Below are positions 63,571-64,000 of a DNA stretch of 64,000 nt, in pieces. Source of the DNA: an uncultured Bacteroidota bacterium (GTDB taxonomy: Bacteria; Bacteroidota; Bacteroidia; Bacteroidales; P3). A program made the translations under genes and the position numbers. How positions within the stretch are numbered: the first letter of the stretch is position 1; every line of letters starts with the position of its first letter. Where the stretch lies: NCBI GenBank assembly GCA_902793295.1, contig CADBDA010000012.1:12454-76453 (forward strand), read 5' to 3'. The notes beneath the pieces were generated by a model, which saw nothing but the letters and a program-made list of their open reading frames with translations, was not told the DNA's origin and ran no database searches.

Positions 63571-63618
63571 GCAAAGGTACTAATTTTTCAGCGTTTAAAG
63601 AAAAAAATGTATCTTTGC
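63571..63618. promoter_or_regulatory. Divergent -7 promoter elements
   Basis: TACCTTTGC on the minus strand (63571-63579) serves the AIR synthase gene with a leader of only about ten bases. TATCTTTGC on the plus strand (63610-63618) serves the gene at 63647. Confidence 0.6.
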
Positions 63619-63646
63619 ATTTGCAAAAAAGATCGCCGCTCGTCCT

Positions 63647-64000
63647 ATGTCCCTTAAACACAATCTTGTATTGCTGCTCGCGCTCCTCGCTTGCATCTTG
63701 CATCCCGTCCTGCTTCCGGCCCAATCCGGGACGCTCGGCGGCGCCCGCCGCAACGATTTTAAGATCACCATGCTCTCCCTCGGCAGCGGCTCTTCTCGCT
63801 TCACCTACGAACGGGCCTTCTCTCCCCGCAACAGCGCCGAGCTCACCCTCGGCGTCATCGGCCTCGGCTGGGATTTCATGAACCATTCCGACCCCCATGG
63901 GCTCCTCCTCAAGTTCGCCTTCAAGTGGCGCCTCGCCCCTCAGCCGCGCAGCAATTCCTGGCTCGCCGGCTTCTACCTCAAACCCGAGCTCGTCTTCGCC
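63647..64000 (+). CDS. Outer-membrane barrel protein, cut by the window end
   Basis: The first 118 codons are visible, with no stop. They start with a signal peptide (MSLKHNLVLLLALLACILHPVLLPAQ), then alternating strands (SRFTYERAFSPRNSAELTLG, LLLKFAFKWRLA) typical of DUF3575-like outer-membrane barrels. Family and length cannot be told from the visible part. Codons here end mostly in C. A -7 element at 63610-63618 lies 28 bases upstream. Confidence 0.75.
   Translation, partial: MSLKHNLVLLLALLACILHPVLLPAQSGTLGGARRNDFKITMLSLGSGSSRFTYERAFSPRNSAELTLGVIGLGWDFMNHSDPHGLLLKFAFKWRLAPQPRSNSWLAGFYLKPELVFA

Overview
The window looks like chromosome of an anaerobic Bacteroidota, most likely order Bacteroidales. 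The grounds are repeated TAnnTTTGC promoter elements (the Bacteroidetes -7 box) upstream of many genes, weak or absent Shine-Dalgarno sites, a FeoA-FeoB fusion, a SecD-SecF fusion, a four-subunit ferredoxin-dependent 2-oxoacid oxidoreductase, TonB-dependent receptors with carboxypeptidase-regulatory N-termini, and cargo plus a PorV-like barrel of the type IX secretion system (T9SS). A secreted GH29 fucosidase and a GH33-type sialidase suggest foraging on host glycans (inference). No phage, IS element or CRISPR array was seen. The only trace of mobility is a 25-bp duplicate of part of tRNA-Arg at the left edge.

Layout. 1-5.1 kb: tRNA-Arg(CCU) and the rimP-nusA-infB operon on the minus strand. 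5.3-9.2 kb: thyA, manC, asnS and a small conserved gene. 9.7-14.5 kb: ribD and three unrecognised exported proteins, one with a T9SS sorting domain. 14.7-19.9 kb: YigZ-family gene overlapping a fucosidase, then an ECF sigma factor, a membrane-anchored putative anti-sigma protein and a predicted barrel, followed by an 11-bp tandem repeat. 20.2-26.5 kb: AlkD-like protein, a cysteine-motif mini-receptor next to a radical SAM enzyme, a UvrD/PcrA helicase, dtd and an SDR. 26.6-31.3 kb, minus strand: DUF4956, a VTC-type polyphosphate polymerase, two envelope proteins and a beta-helix lipoprotein. 31.4-36.2 kb: TIGR04076 protein, feo genes, sialidase, Gre-like protein. 36.4-41.1 kb: aminotransferase and DUF1573 gene, then the vor/kor operon on the plus strand. 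41.2-47.5 kb: Nudix, a 44-residue unannotated small protein with its own promoter and terminator, DUF4301, a lipoprotein, cyclophilin, pheS, folB, radC. 47.7-61.1 kb: secDF, a small protein, a TonB-dependent receptor, a 1,598-residue exported protein and a PorV-like barrel, packed without visible terminators. 61.2-64 kb: greA, HIT protein, AIR synthase and the start of a barrel protein cut by the window end.

The parts least explained by known biology are the Cys-motif mini-receptor with its radical SAM partner and structured leader, the polyphosphate-polymerase/beta-helix operon, the receptor/large exported protein/PorV cassette behind secDF, and the 44-residue cationic protein. All functions rest on motif recognition by eye; no database search was run.
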